A stretch of 64,000 nucleotides of DNA from Pelomonas sp. V22 (GTDB lineage: Bacteria; Pseudomonadota; Gammaproteobacteria; Burkholderiales; Burkholderiaceae_C), in contig NZ_JAGIXS010000006.1 of NCBI RefSeq assembly GCF_030014915.1, forward strand, positions 302,779-366,778. Reading direction: 5' to 3'. Below are positions 38,654-51,509 of this stretch, in pieces (position 1 is the stretch's first letter; each line of letters begins with the position of its first letter). The notes under the pieces were generated by a model. That model was not told where the DNA came from. It worked only from the letters and a program-made list of their open reading frames with translations, and did not search any database. The translations under genes and the position numbers were made by a program.

Positions 38654-39394
38654 ATGCGCTGGGACTGGCAGGTCTTCTGCAAGGACAATCTCGATCAAAC
38701 CCTGGTGGCCGGCTGCCTGGGCGGCAAGGGCACGGTCACCTACCTGGACATGCTGCTTGGCGCCTGGAAATGGACGCTGGCCGTCTCCGCCTCGGCCCTG
38801 CTGGTGGCCCTGGTCGTGGGCACGCTCGTCGGCATCCTGCGCACGCTGCCGGGCCGCCACTGGCGCATCGTCGGCGAAACCTGGACCGAGCTGTTCCGCA
38901 ACATCCCGCTGCTGGTGCAGATCTTCCTCTGGTACTTCGTCGCCCCGGTGCTGGTGCCGCCGCTCGCCGCGCTGCCGCCGTTCTGGCTGGTGGTGATGGG
39001 CCTCGGATTCTTCACCTCGGCACGGGTGGCCGAGCAGGTCAAGGCCGGCATTGAGGCCTTGCCGCGCGGCCAGCGCCATGCCGGCCTGGCCCTGGGCCTG
39101 AGCCTTGGCCAGACCTACCGCCATGTGCTGCTGCCCATGGCCTTCCGCATCGTCATTCCGCCGCTGACCAGCGAGTCGATGAACATCGTCAAGAACTCTT
39201 CGGTGGCCTTCGCGGTCTCGATTTCTGAGCTGACTCAGTTCGCTATGCAAGCGCAGGAAGAGACCTCGCGCGGCATCGAGATCTACCTGGCCGTGACCGG
39301 CGCCTATTTCCTCTCAGCCTTTGCCGTGGCCCGCGTGGCCACGCTGATCGAACGCTGGCTGCGGGTGCCCGGCACCCTGGGAGCCAAGCGATGA
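38654..39394 (+). CDS. gltJ: Glutamate/aspartate ABC transporter permease
   Basis: A 246-residue HisM-type inner-membrane permease with five or so hydrophobic segments. The N-terminal soluble loop RWDWQVFCKDNLDQ is followed by WTLAVSASALLVALVVGTLVGIL. The RNIPLLVQIFLWYF and AEQVKAGIEALPRGQRHAGLALGLS segments include the cytoplasmic EAA-type loop. The stop overlaps the start of gltK (ATGA). Confidence 0.93.
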   Translation: MRWDWQVFCKDNLDQTLVAGCLGGKGTVTYLDMLLGAWKWTLAVSASALLVALVVGTLVGILRTLPGRHWRIVGETWTELFRNIPLLVQIFLWYFVAPVLVPPLAALPPFWLVVMGLGFFTSARVAEQVKAGIEALPRGQRHAGLALGLSLGQTYRHVLLPMAFRIVIPPLTSESMNIVKNSSVAFAVSISELTQFAMQAQEETSRGIEIYLAVTGAYFLSAFAVARVATLIERWLRVPGTLGAKR

Positions 39395-40059
39395 ACGCGC
39401 TGGACTTCGGCTTCGTCACCGCCGACTTCCTGCGTGACTTCATCCTGCAGGGCTTGTGGTTCACGCTGCGGCTGACCGCCATCTCGGCCGTGCTCGGCGT
39501 GATGCTGGGCACGGTGCTGGCGCTGATGCGCCTGTCCCGCAACAAGCTGCTGAACCTGGTGTCCGCGGCCTATGTGGACACGCTGCGCTCGGTGCCGCTG
39601 GTGATGGTGATCCTGTGGTTCTATCTCCTGATCCCCTTGCTGACCGGCCAGGCCATCGGCAAGGAGACCTCGGCCCTGATCACCTTCACGCTGTTCGAGG
39701 CGGCCTACTTCGCCGAGATCATGCGTGCCGGCATCCTGAGCGTGCCGGCCGGCCAGACGGCCGCCGGCCTGGCCGTGGGCATGAGCCCGGCGCAGACCAT
39801 GCAGCTGATCGTGCTGCCTCAGGCCTTCCGCAACATGCTGCCGGTGCTGATGACGCAGATCATCGTGATGCTGCAGGACACCTCGCTGGTCTATGCCATC
39901 GGCGCCTATGACCTGCTGAAGGGCTTCCAGCTCGCCGGCCAGAACCTCGGCCGGCCGATCGAGGGCTATCTGCTCGCCGCCGTCGTGTATTTCGTGATCT
40001 GCTACGGCTTGTCCGCAGCGGTGCGCCGTCTCCAGCAACGCATTGCCATCATTCGCTGA
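39391..40059 (+). CDS. gltK: Glutamate/aspartate ABC transporter permease
   Basis: A 222-residue permease partner of Glt[21 protein letters not shown] opens the first helix. The EAA-like loop [26 protein letters not shown] is followed by [17 protein letters not shown]. It overlaps gltJ by 4 nt and ends 2 nt before gltL, so the three are translated together. Confidence 0.93.
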   Translation: MNALDFGFVTADFLRDFILQGLWFTLRLTAISAVLGVMLGTVLALMRLSRNKLLNLVSAAYVDTLRSVPLVMVILWFYLLIPLLTGQAIGKETSALITFTLFEAAYFAEIMRAGILSVPAGQTAAGLAVGMSPAQTMQLIVLPQAFRNMLPVLMTQIIVMLQDTSLVYAIGAYDLLKGFQLAGQNLGRPIEGYLLAAVVYFVICYGLSAAVRRLQQRIAIIR

Positions 40060-40061
40060 CC

Positions 40062-40796
40062 ATGATCGACATCAAGAACGTCTCCAAGTGGTACGGCGCC
40101 TTCCAGGTGCTGACCGATTGCACAACCTCCATTGCCAAGGGCGAGGTGGTGGTGGTCTGTGGCCCCTCGGGTTCGGGCAAGTCCACGCTGATCAAGACCG
40201 TCAATGCGCTGGAACCGGTGCAGAAGGGCGAAATCATCGTGGACGGCGTGGCCGTCACCGACGCGAAGACCAACCTGCCCAAGCTGCGCTCGCGCGTCGG
40301 CATGGTGTTCCAGCACTTCGAGCTGTTCCCGCATCTGTCGGTGACCGAGAACCTGACGCTGGCGCAGATCAAGGTGCTGGGCCGCAGCAGCGACGAGGCC
40401 AAGGAGCGCGGCCTCAAGATGCTGGACCGCGTGGGCCTCTCGGCTCACAAGGACAAGTTCCCCGGCCAGCTCTCCGGTGGTCAGCAGCAGCGCGTGGCGA
40501 TTGCCCGTGCGTTGTCCATGGACCCGGTCGTGATGCTGTTCGACGAACCCACCTCGGCCCTCGACCCCGAGATGGTGGGCGAGGTGCTGGACGTGATGAT
40601 CCAGCTGGCCAACGACGGCATGACCATGATGTGCGTGACCCACGAAATGGGCTTCGCCCGCAAGGTCAGCCACCGCGTGATCTTCATGGACGGCGGACGC
40701 ATCGTCGAAGACTGCGCCAAGGAAGAATTCTTCGGCCATCCCGACCGCCGTGCGCCGCGCACGCAGGAATTCCTCTCGAAGATCCTGCACGGCTAG
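40062..40796 (+). CDS. gltL: Glutamate/aspartate ABC transporter ATP-binding protein
   Basis: A 244-residue polar-amino-acid ABC ATPase. Walker A is [10 protein letters not shown] (about residues 34-43), the Q-loop is [10 protein letters not shown], the signature is [15 protein letters not shown], Walker B is [14 protein letters not shown], and the H-loop is MCVTHEM. It closes the operon and is followed by a strong hairpin. Confidence 0.95.
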   Translation: MIDIKNVSKWYGAFQVLTDCTTSIAKGEVVVVCGPSGSGKSTLIKTVNALEPVQKGEIIVDGVAVTDAKTNLPKLRSRVGMVFQHFELFPHLSVTENLTLAQIKVLGRSSDEAKERGLKMLDRVGLSAHKDKFPGQLSGGQQQRVAIARALSMDPVVMLFDEPTSALDPEMVGEVLDVMIQLANDGMTMMCVTHEMGFARKVSHRVIFMDGGRIVEDCAKEEFFGHPDRRAPRTQEFLSKILHG

Positions 40797-40852
40797 TCAC
40801 GGCTGTTCGTATTCGGGCCGAGCGCAGGGCCGCTCCCAAGCCGGCCCACTAG

Positions 40853-40887
40853 GCGATGTGCTTGCCGGTCAATCCGGCAAGCATCGC
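40853..40887 (+). terminator. Terminator-like hairpin after gltL
   Basis: A long stem GCGATGTGCTTGCCGG/CCGGCAAGCATCGC with a TCAAT loop is followed by a second GC hairpin (CCCCTCGGGGG). No clear T run follows, so it may be a transcript stabiliser or a factor-assisted terminator. Confidence 0.65.
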
Positions 40888-40937
40888 CGTCCCCTCGGGG
40901 GACCGGCCAAGGTACTCCTTGGACGAGGGGCTCCAGG

Positions 40938-41270
40938 TTATGTCCAGAGCGTCAGCTGGTTCCCTTCCTTGTCGGTGAAAGAACCGACGACCAGCATGAT
41001 CAGGTCGATCAGGTACCAGAGGCCGAGGCCGCCCAGCGTGATGATGAACAGGATGGCCGTGCCCACCTTGCCGACGTAGAAGCGGTGCGCGCCCAGCCAG
41101 CCCACGAAGATCAGCAGCAGCACGGCAGGCAGGATGCGGCGGTTGCTCAGCGAGCTCGGGCCCTGCGTCGCGCCGCACTTGGGGCAGGCCGTGGCCGAGG
41201 TGTGCATCTGGGCGCCGCAGGCGCGGCAGAAGATCATTTGTGGATTGGCGGCGGCGGTGCTGTTGTCCAT
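40938..41270 (-). CDS. TM2-domain protein with N-terminal zinc ribbon
   Basis: A 110-residue protein. An N-terminal zinc-ribbon CRACGAQMHTSATACPKCG (two CxxC pairs at about residues 15-33) is followed by a TM2 domain. That domain has two helices flanking the conserved GAHRFYVGKVGTAILFIITL and GLGLWYLIDLIML segments. The architecture is common but its function is not known. It stands alone between two hairpins. Confidence 0.88.
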   Translation of the reverse strand: MDNSTAAANPQMIFCRACGAQMHTSATACPKCGATQGPSSLSNRRILPAVLLLIFVGWLGAHRFYVGKVGTAILFIITLGGLGLWYLIDLIMLVVGSFTDKEGNQLTLWT

Positions 41271-41280
41271 GGTCTGACTC

Positions 41281-41320
41281 CCTCAAAAATCAAAGGCCGC
41301 GATCATCGGTGATCGCGGCC
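41281..41320 (-). terminator. Intrinsic terminator downstream of the DUF4394 gene
   Basis: On the minus strand the stem GGCCGCGATCA/TGATCGCGGCC with a 4-nt loop is followed by TTTGATTTTTG. It lies between the DUF4394 gene and the TM2 gene and would end transcription of the former. Confidence 0.85.
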
Positions 41321-41357
41321 ATCCTGGGGCCGGGGGCTTCCCCGATGCGCTTGGTCC

Positions 41358-42245
41358 TCAGGGCTCGAGCGCCGCGCCCACCACCAGCTCACCCTCGCCG
41401 ATGCTGCCCATCAGCTGTACCTTGCCGGTCTTCAGGTCGATGCGGTACCAGCGGCTTGTGGCCCGGCCCGAGCTGTCGGCGGCCGGCGTGATCGCGGCAT
41501 AGGCGGTGTTGGAGATGTCCGAGATGTCCAGCGTGGCCCGCTCGAACGGCGGCAGGCCGAGCGGCCCCACGGTGTAGAGCCGGCCGGTGTTGGGCGACAC
41601 CGCTGGCGTCACGCCTTCCTTCGTGCCCATGTGGGCCAGGATGCCCAGGTTGCGCTCGATCACGTAGTTGGTGGTCTGCTTCTCGTCGGTCTTGTTGTAG
41701 GTGTAGCCGGCGGCCACCACGGCGGCCTTCTTGCCGGCGTTGATGTCCTTGGCATCGAAGCTGGGCGTGCCGTCCAGTTGCAGGCCCGGCTTGGACGGGT
41801 CGCTGTCGACCATGGCGCCGGTGTCCGGGTGCATGCGCAAGTTCAGTCCGGTATCGCTGATCACGCGAATGCGGTCCACCGTCGGGTTGAAGTCGAAGCC
41901 GTACTCGCGGCCCTCGCCGGTCAGCACCGCCTGCGAGCCCACCGTGCTGGCGGTGGCGCTGGCCGTGTCTATGCGGTAGAGCTGGCCGCTGGCGCCGAGG
42001 CCGTAGAGCTGGCCGCGCGCCACGCGGTAGTCGATGCCGACGAGTCGGTCCTGGGCCAGCAGCCCGCTGAGAGCCTGGCGGCTGAGGATCTTCTGCGGCT
42101 GCCCCGCATTGAAATGGATCAGCTGGTTGCCAAGAGTCACCGCGTAGACCATCTCCTTGGTGGGAGGCTGGCTGGGCTCGGTGGTGCCGCAGCCGCCCAA
42201 CGTCAGGGCGAGGGCGGTGAAGGCTGCGGTCGTGAACATGCGCAT
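41358..42245 (-). CDS. DUF4394 lipoprotein
   Basis: A 295-residue lipoprotein. The signal peptide ends in LTLGGC (Cys at about residue 19). A DUF4394 beta-propeller-like domain follows, with IDYRVARGQLYGLGASGQLYR, FDFNPTVDRIRVISDTGLN and repeated short blades. The family is secreted and of unknown function. An in-frame extension upstream covers the divergent pyrC and is rejected; the ATG at 42245 opens the lipoprotein signal. Confidence 0.86.
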   Translation of the reverse strand: MRMFTTAAFTALALTLGGCGTTEPSQPPTKEMVYAVTLGNQLIHFNAGQPQKILSRQALSGLLAQDRLVGIDYRVARGQLYGLGASGQLYRIDTASATASTVGSQAVLTGEGREYGFDFNPTVDRIRVISDTGLNLRMHPDTGAMVDSDPSKPGLQLDGTPSFDAKDINAGKKAAVVAAGYTYNKTDEKQTTNYVIERNLGILAHMGTKEGVTPAVSPNTGRLYTVGPLGLPPFERATLDISDISNTAYAAITPAADSSGRATSRWYRIDLKTGKVQLMGSIGEGELVVGAALEP

Positions 42246-42338
42246 GCGGAGCACTCCTGTTGATAGGTTTCGCTGCATGCTAGCCGGCCTCGATGACGCC
42301 GCACTCAGGGCCACTACCGGTTTTGGGACAATGCGCAC

Positions 42339-43373
42339 ATGCAAGACAGCCTCACCCTGACACGCCCCGACGATTGGCATGTGCACCTGCGCGACGGCGC
42401 GGCCCTGCAAAGCGTCGTTCCCTACACCGCACGCCAGTTCGCCCGCGCGATCGCCATGCCCAATCTGCGGCCGCCGATCACGACGGCTGCAGCGGCCCAG
42501 GCCTATCGCGAGCGCATCCTCGCTGCCGTGCCCGAGGGCGTGACCTTCGAGCCGCTGATGACGCTGTACCTCACCGACGTGACCACGCCGGACGAGATCC
42601 GCCGCGCCAAGGACGCAGGCGTCGTGGCCCTCAAGCTCTACCCGGCCGGCGCCACCACCAACAGCGATGCTGGCGTGACCGACATCCGCAAGACCTACCA
42701 GACGCTGGAAGCCATGCAGCGCGAGGGCTTGCTGCTGTTGGTCCACGGCGAGGTCACCGACCCGACCGTCGACGTGTTCGATCGCGAGGCCGTCTTCATC
42801 GACCAGGTGATGCGTCCGCTGCGCGCCGACATGCCCGAGCTGAAGGTGGTGGTCGAGCACATCACCACGGCCGAGGCCGCGCAGTATGTGGCTTCGGCGG
42901 ACAAATTCACCGCCGCCACGCTGACGCCCCAGCATCTGCTCTACAACCGCAACGCCATCTTCATGGGCGGCCTGCGCCCGCACTACTACTGCCTGCCGGT
43001 GCTGAAACGCGAGACCCATCGCCTCGAGCTCTTGAAGGCCGCCACCTCCGGCTCGCCCAGGTTCTTCTTGGGCACCGACAGCGCACCCCATGCCTCGCAG
43101 ATGAAGGAGAACTCGGTCTGCGGTGCTGGCTGCTTCACGGCGCTGTCGGCGCTGGAGCTCTATGCCGAAGCCTTCGACTCGGTCGGCGCGCTCGACAAGC
43201 TCGAGGCCTTCGCCAGCCACCATGGCCCGGACTTCTACGGCCTGCCGCGCAACACCACGCAGGTGACTTTGCAGCGCAAGACCTGGACCCTGCCGGAGGC
43301 CGTGCCTTTTGGCGAGGCGGCGCAGCTCAAGCCCTTGCGGGGAGGCGAGTCGCTGGGTTGGCAACTGGTGTAA
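42339..43373 (+). CDS. pyrC: Dihydroorotase
   Basis: A 344-residue class II dihydroorotase of pyrimidine synthesis. It has the zinc ligands in [10 protein letters not shown], the carboxylated Lys in [15 protein letters not shown] (about residue 98), HGEV and EHITT histidines, and FLGTDSAPH with the catalytic Asp. The length matches E. coli PyrC (348). It is divergent from the DUF4394 gene, with 93 bp between starts. Confidence 0.96.
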   Translation: MQDSLTLTRPDDWHVHLRDGAALQSVVPYTARQFARAIAMPNLRPPITTAAAAQAYRERILAAVPEGVTFEPLMTLYLTDVTTPDEIRRAKDAGVVALKLYPAGATTNSDAGVTDIRKTYQTLEAMQREGLLLLVHGEVTDPTVDVFDREAVFIDQVMRPLRADMPELKVVVEHITTAEAAQYVASADKFTAATLTPQHLLYNRNAIFMGGLRPHYYCLPVLKRETHRLELLKAATSGSPRFFLGTDSAPHASQMKENSVCGAGCFTALSALELYAEAFDSVGALDKLEAFASHHGPDFYGLPRNTTQVTLQRKTWTLPEAVPFGEAAQLKPLRGGESLGWQLV

Positions 43374-43495
43374 AACCGACCCTCAGATGAGGGGGCGCAG
43401 GGTGTGATAAACGCACGAGGTGCGCGGATGATCGGATCGCGACGTGGTCGGGCTTGTGCTTGGCTGCGCGATCTTCAAACATCTCGGGAAAGAAA

Positions 43496-44599
43496 ATGAT
43501 CAAACCCCTGCTGAAAAAATCGCTGCAGTCCCTGCTGCTGGCTGCGGCCGGCATCGCGGCTGCGCCCTCTGCCCATGCGCTGGACATCGTGTTCCAGGAC
43601 GTTACGCCTGGCGGCATGACAGCCTCCCAGCTGGCGGCCTTCAATGCGGCCGCTGCGATCTGGGAGAACCGCCTGCAGGATCCGATCACGGTCTACATCA
43701 GAATCTCGATGAGGAATGACGGCAACAACGGCATCCTCGGTTCGACCGGCTCGAACTACGGCGTGCTGAGCTATGCCGACACCCGCACGCTGCTGAGCAT
43801 GGACCAGCGGAGCTGGACCGACCAGCAGGCCGTCTCGCACCTGCAGACGGGCAGCAGCCTGTCGTTCATGGCGACCAACCTGGACGGCACGACCCGCTTC
43901 GACAACGACACCAATGCCTGCGTTGGCGGTGCCTCGGCCGCCTGTAGCAACAACAACAGCTACCTTGCCATGACAACGGCCAATATCAAGGCGCTGGGCG
44001 TGGACACCGGTACCTCGCTGGCCTCGCCGGACGCGAGCATCTCGTTCAACGGTTTCTACGCGCCTTACTTCGACTTTGATCGCAGCAATGGCATCGACCC
44101 GACCCGGGCCGACTTCGTGTCCATCTCGGCCCATGAGATTGGCCACGCGCTGGGTTTCGTGTCGGGCGTCGATGACGTCGACTATTGCTCCTACTTCGGC
44201 GCAGCCGGTTGCGGCCTGGACAACAAGTACGGTTTCGACAAGTACGCGATCTACAGCTCGCTGGACCTGTTCCGCTACTCCGGCGACGGCGTGCTGGACA
44301 TGCGCGTCGGCGGCAACCCGTACTTCTCGATCGACGGCGGCAAGAGCGCGGTCGAGTACATGTCGACCGGCTCCTACAACGACGGCACCAATGGCTACCA
44401 GGCCAGCCACTTCATCGATGGCCCGGTGAACCTGATGAACCCCTATGGTTTCACTGGCCTGCAGGTGGACCCGAGCTGGGCCGACTTGATGGCCTTTGAC
44501 GCCATGGGTTGGGACGTGCCGGAACCGGCCAGCTTCGCGCTGGCAGGCGTCGGTCTGCTGGCCCTGGGCGCCAGCCGTCGCCGCCGCCCCGCCAAGTAA
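43496..44599 (+). CDS. PEP-CTERM zinc metalloprotease (metzincin-like)
   Basis: A 367-residue secreted protein. A signal peptide ending SAHA is followed by an NF038122-style protease domain. SAHEIGHALGFVSG at about residues 210-223 gives HExxHxxGF with three zinc ligands. The C-terminal sorting tag has VPEPASFALAGVG plus the basic SRRRRPAK. The start is ATG at 43496, with GGGAAAG upstream, at the start of the signal peptide. It should be exported and processed by exosortase; the substrates are unknown. A terminator follows. Confidence 0.9.
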   Translation: MIKPLLKKSLQSLLLAAAGIAAAPSAHALDIVFQDVTPGGMTASQLAAFNAAAAIWENRLQDPITVYIRISMRNDGNNGILGSTGSNYGVLSYADTRTLLSMDQRSWTDQQAVSHLQTGSSLSFMATNLDGTTRFDNDTNACVGGASAACSNNNSYLAMTTANIKALGVDTGTSLASPDASISFNGFYAPYFDFDRSNGIDPTRADFVSISAHEIGHALGFVSGVDDVDYCSYFGAAGCGLDNKYGFDKYAIYSSLDLFRYSGDGVLDMRVGGNPYFSIDGGKSAVEYMSTGSYNDGTNGYQASHFIDGPVNLMNPYGFTGLQVDPSWADLMAFDAMGWDVPEPASFALAGVGLLALGASRRRRPAK

Positions 44600-44619
44600 A
44601 TCAGCCTGGGCGCTGCCTG

Positions 44620-44649
44620 AACTACCGCGGCCTCGTGCCGCGGTATTTT
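44620..44649 (+). terminator. Intrinsic terminator after the PEP-CTERM protease
   Basis: The stem TACCGCGGC-CTCGT-GCCGCGGTA is followed by TTTTTTT, the strongest classical terminator in this part of the window. Confidence 0.92.
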
Positions 44650-44719
44650 TTTGTGTGCCCGGGATGACTGCCCGCCGTCAGCCGGTAGCATCGCCGCTCC
44701 ACCCCTGTCGGAGGACGGT

Positions 44720-46075
44720 TTGCCTTCATTTGCCTTGCCCTGGCGCGCTGCGTTCGCGCTGGTCCTGAGCCTCGCTGCCATGCCGCTGCTGGCCCAGCCG
44801 CGCGGTGTGGCGCCGCCTGCGCCGGCCGCCTCGGCCGCTGCCACCGTACCGGTCTCGGCCACGGCCCGCCGTGTCTATGAGCGGGCTCGCTCGCAGCTGC
44901 TGCAGATCCGCACGCTTCTGAAGAACCAGGACAGCCAGGCCTCGGTCGGATCTGGCTTCCTGGTCAGCAGCGAAGGCCACATCCTCACCAACTACCACGT
45001 GATCAGCCAGGTGGCGCTGGAGCCTGAGCGCTATCGCCTGCAGTTCGAGACCACCGAGGGCCAGCAGGGGGCGCTTGAGCTGCTGGACTTCGACGTGCGC
45101 CGGGACCTCGCCCTGCTGCGTGCCGACCCGGCCCTGCTCAAGGCCATGGGCGCCTTCAGCTTCCGGCCCAAGGATCAGCCACTGTCCAAGGGCGACCGCA
45201 TCTACTCGATGGGCAATCCGCATGACGTGGCCTTTGCCGTCGTCGAGGGTACCTACAACGGCCTCGTGGAGCGCAGCTTCGATTCGCTGATCTACTACTC
45301 CGGCAGTATCAATTCGGGCATGAGCGGCGGGCCGGTGGTGGACGAAGAGGGCCGCGTGGTCGGCGTCAATGTCTCGGCCATGTTCTTTGCCCAGCAGATG
45401 AGCTTCCTGGTGCCGGGGCAGTATGCCCAGGCCCTGTTCGAGCGCAGCCGCAACAGCAAGCCCATCAAGGCAGCCGCCTGGCCGCGCCTGCGCGAGCAGT
45501 TGCTCGCCTACCAGGACGAGCTGAGCCAGCGCTTCATGGCCCAGCCCTGGCGTGCCGCGGGCCACCCGCGCTACCAGTTGCCGGTGCCGCAGGAGCAGTT
45601 CTTCCGCTGCTGGGGCCGGGGCACGGGGGCCGACAACAAGGGCCTCGACTTCCAGCGCTCGCAGTGCCGCATGGAGCATGCGGTCTTCGTCAACGGTGGC
45701 ATGCAGACCGGCTACCTCGACATGTCGCACGAGGCCTATGACGGCCGCAAGCTGGGTGCGATCCGCTTTGCACGCCAGTACTCGGCGAGCTTCCGCAACG
45801 AGCGCCTGGGCCGCGATGACCGAGACCGCACGGCGCCGTTCTGCAAGGAGGACTTCGTCGAGCGCGACGGCCTGCCGCTGCGCGCCGTGGTCTGCATGCG
45901 GGCCTACCGCAAGCTCGAGGGCCTGCACGACCTCAGCATCCTGGTCACCACGGTGGATGCCTCGACCGAGGGCGCCCTGGGCCGCTTCGACGCCAAGGGC
46001 GTGAGCTTCGACAACGCGCTGAAACTGACGGCGCATTACCTGGGAGGCTTCGGATGGGCAGCCAAGCCGCGCTGA
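44720..46075 (+). CDS. Secreted trypsin-like serine protease
   Basis: A 451-residue protease. The signal peptide is LPWRAAFALVLSLAAMPLLAQ. The triad is visible: His in LTNYHVIS, Asp in RRDLALLR, Ser in SGMSGGPVV. A C-terminal domain of about 190 residues with four Cys (RCWGRGT, SQCRMEH, FCKEDF, VVCMRAY) is unique to this protein. The start is a TTG with GGAGG 5 nt upstream at 44710-44714; the frame remains open for 23 further codons, but those lie over the terminator. It overlaps the FHA gene by 22 bp. Confidence 0.85.
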   Translation: MPSFALPWRAAFALVLSLAAMPLLAQPRGVAPPAPAASAAATVPVSATARRVYERARSQLLQIRTLLKNQDSQASVGSGFLVSSEGHILTNYHVISQVALEPERYRLQFETTEGQQGALELLDFDVRRDLALLRADPALLKAMGAFSFRPKDQPLSKGDRIYSMGNPHDVAFAVVEGTYNGLVERSFDSLIYYSGSINSGMSGGPVVDEEGRVVGVNVSAMFFAQQMSFLVPGQYAQALFERSRNSKPIKAAAWPRLREQLLAYQDELSQRFMAQPWRAAGHPRYQLPVPQEQFFRCWGRGTGADNKGLDFQRSQCRMEHAVFVNGGMQTGYLDMSHEAYDGRKLGAIRFARQYSASFRNERLGRDDRDRTAPFCKEDFVERDGLPLRAVVCMRAYRKLEGLHDLSILVTTVDASTEGALGRFDAKGVSFDNALKLTAHYLGGFGWAAKPR

Positions 46076-47046
46076 TCGAGATCCTCGACCGCGAGGGCAA
46101 TGTCCGCTCGCTGCACAAGATCGCCCATTGGCCGCTGAGCATGGGCCGCTCACCCGACTGCGACCTGGTGCTGCCCGACGCCCATGTGGCCGGCCAGCAT
46201 GCGCTCTTGAACTGGGGCGAGGAGGGGGCCGAGCTGTCCCTGCTGCCCAGCCTCAATGGCGGCTGGGTGGGTGAGCGCCGGCTGCAGGGCGGCGAAAGCG
46301 CGAGCCTGGGCCTTGGTGGCCAGTTCCGCCTCGGCAGCACCGAACTGCGTTTGCGCACGGCCAGCCAGGCCTTGCCGGCCGAACAACTGCTCGGCCATGA
46401 GCATCAGGCGCGCAGTTGGCGGCAGCATGCCTTGCTGCCGGCTCTGCTGCTGCTGTGGATCGCGCTGCTGTGGTTTGACCAGTGGTCGGCGGTGAATCCG
46501 GGCACGCCCTGGATCGACTACAGCTCGGCCGTGCTGGTGCCGCTGGGTGTGTTGGTCGGTTGGGCGGCGCTGTGGTCGCTGGTCAACCAGCTGTTCCAGC
46601 GTCGCTTTCCCTTCGCGCTGCACCTGCAGCGGGCGCTGCTGGCCTTGACGGGCTTGCACTTGCTGGGCGTGGTGCTGCCGGTGCTGGCCTATGCGGTGTC
46701 ATTCCCGCGCCTCTTGGTGCTGGACGCGGTGAGCTTCCCGCTCGGCGTGGCCGGCATGCTGTGGTGGCACGCCAGCCTGGTGTGGCCGCGTGCCCAGCGC
46801 TGGCTGGCCGTGGGCCTGGCCGCCTTGCTCTTGCTCGGCCTGGTGCTGACGGTGGCCAAGCGCCAGCAGCAGCAATACTGGCTGGGCCCGGCCTACCTGA
46901 GCTCGCTGCCGCCGCCGGCCTTCCGCCTGGCCTCGCCCAAGCCGCCCGAGGCCTTGATCGAATCGCTGAAGCCCTTGCAGGCCCAGCTGAAGAAGCAGGC
47001 CGGCCGCGACAACGAGCTGCCCAGCCTGGATGGCGTGGAAGACTGA
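46054..47046 (+). CDS. FHA-domain membrane protein
   Basis: A 330-residue protein. The N-terminal forkhead-associated phosphothreonine-binding domain (about residues 1-100) has LSMGRSPDCDLVLPDAHVAGQH and NGGWVGERRL. Five or six membrane segments follow (about 125-275), then a soluble C-terminal tail. The gene overlaps the protease gene by 22 bp, so the two are co-translated and probably act together, with the FHA domain sensing a phosphorylated partner. No kinase or phosphatase is nearby. Confidence 0.88.
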   Translation: MGSQAALIEILDREGNVRSLHKIAHWPLSMGRSPDCDLVLPDAHVAGQHALLNWGEEGAELSLLPSLNGGWVGERRLQGGESASLGLGGQFRLGSTELRLRTASQALPAEQLLGHEHQARSWRQHALLPALLLLWIALLWFDQWSAVNPGTPWIDYSSAVLVPLGVLVGWAALWSLVNQLFQRRFPFALHLQRALLALTGLHLLGVVLPVLAYAVSFPRLLVLDAVSFPLGVAGMLWWHASLVWPRAQRWLAVGLAALLLLGLVLTVAKRQQQQYWLGPAYLSSLPPPAFRLASPKPPEALIESLKPLQAQLKKQAGRDNELPSLDGVED

Positions 47047-47054
47047 GCAGACCC

Positions 47055-47112
47055 GCAGCCGAAGGCGGCTGCGCAACCCGCTCGGCGGGTGGGAAACGGT
47101 ACGCCGTTTCCC
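47055..47112. terminator. Cluster of three hairpins between convergent genes
   Basis: GCAGCC...GGCTGC, ACCCGC-TCG-GCGGGT and GGGAAACGG...CCGTTTCCC follow one another between the FHA gene and convergent cysK. They lack T runs but form a dense barrier, likely a bidirectional termination or mRNA-end region. Confidence 0.55.
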
Positions 47113-47119
47113 GGGTGCC

Positions 47120-48037
47120 TCAGTTCGGCAGGAAGCCCTCGACGGACAGATAGCGCTCGCCGGTGTCGTAGTTGAAGCCCAGCACGCGGCTGCCGGCCGG
47201 CAGTTCGGGCAGCTTCTTGGCGATGGCGGCCAGCGTGGCGCCGCTGGAGATGCCCACTAGCAGGCCTTCCTCGCGGGCACTGCGGCGAGCGTATTCGCGG
47301 GCCTCCTCGGCTTCGACCTGGATCACGCCGTCCAGCAACTCGGTCTTCAGATTGGCCGGGATGAAGCCGGCGCCAATGCCCTGGATCGGATGCGGGCTCG
47401 GTGCGCCGCCGCTGATCACCGGCGAGGCGCTGGGCTCCACGGCGAAGACCTTGAGATTCGGCCAGGCCTTCTTCAGCACCTGGGCCACGCCGCTGATGTG
47501 GCCGCCGGTGCCGACGCCGGTGATGATGGCGTCCAGACCTTCCGGGAAATCGGCCAGGATCTCCTGCGCCGTGGTGGCCACGTGCACGGCGATGTTGGCC
47601 GGGTTCTCGAATTGCTGCGGGATCCAGGCGCCAGGCGTCTGTGCGGCCAGCTCCTGCGCGCGGGCGATGGCGCCCTTCATGCCCTTCTCGCGCGGCGTGA
47701 GGTCGAAGCTCGCGCCATAGGCCAGCATCAGGCGGCGGCGCTCGATCGACATGCTGTCCGGCATCACCAGCACCAGCTTGTAGCCCTTGACGGCTGCCAC
47801 CATCGCCAGGCCCACACCGGTGTTGCCCGAGGTCGGCTCGATGATGGTGCCGCCGGGCTTCAAGCTGCCATCGGCTTCGGCCGCCTCGACCATGGCAAGG
47901 GCGATGCGGTCTTTGATCGAGCCGCCCGGGTTGCTGCGTTCGGATTTGACCCAGACCTGCGGCCCATCTCCGAACAGGCGGTTGATGCGGATGTGGGGCG
48001 TGTTGCCGATGGTGGCGAGGATGTTGGTGGCTTTCAT
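47120..48037 (-). CDS. cysK: Cysteine synthase A
   Basis: A 305-residue O-acetylserine sulfhydrylase. The PLP lysine is in [15 protein letters not shown] (about residue 43), the substrate loop is PTSGNTGVG, the PLP phosphate loop is [11 protein letters not shown], and the C-terminal GISSGA is present. It starts [18 protein letters not shown]. It makes cysteine from O-acetylserine and sulfide. It is a single gene, convergent with the FHA gene. Confidence 0.96.
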   Translation of the reverse strand: MKATNILATIGNTPHIRINRLFGDGPQVWVKSERSNPGGSIKDRIALAMVEAAEADGSLKPGGTIIEPTSGNTGVGLAMVAAVKGYKLVLVMPDSMSIERRRLMLAYGASFDLTPREKGMKGAIARAQELAAQTPGAWIPQQFENPANIAVHVATTAQEILADFPEGLDAIITGVGTGGHISGVAQVLKKAWPNLKVFAVEPSASPVISGGAPSPHPIQGIGAGFIPANLKTELLDGVIQVEAEEAREYARRSAREEGLLVGISSGATLAAIAKKLPELPAGSRVLGFNYDTGERYLSVEGFLPN

Positions 48038-48198
48038 GGCCGGCGATGCTAGCGGCAGCAGGGGTGTGGCGACAAAGAACCATCCGTCATACGTTCATGA
48101 AAAATGCTGCTGATCGCCCGTGAGCAATGCTTCTTTGCAGAGCGGTTGATATAAAGCCCGTTTCGCCCGTCTTGCGAGCCACGAGCTCCCCCCCAGAC

Positions 48199-51267
<3,069 letters not shown>

Positions 51268-51291
51268 AATTGAGGTTCCGCTGAAATGAAG

Positions 51292-51325
51292 AAAGCCCCG
51301 GTGCTGTGAAGTGCCGGGGCTTTTG
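51292..51325 (+). terminator. Intrinsic terminator after the S9 peptidase
   Basis: The stem AGCCCCGG/CCGGGGCT with a loop of about 12 nt is followed by TTTTGTTTG; a short A run on the other flank lets it act for convergent argJ too. Confidence 0.87.
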
Positions 51326-51509
51326 TTTGTCTACGCTTTCGGGAGGCCATGCCGGCTCATCCGTGGCTGGGCTTGCCGGCGGTCCCGAAGGCGGCGGTCG
51401 GCCCTCCGGGCCAACCTGAACGCCTGCGCCTCACAGCGGGCGGGGTCGGGCCTGATCGGAGCGGCCTACGCAAGCTGCGACAGCCCTTGCCATCGCGCGG
51501 CCTCTAAGA

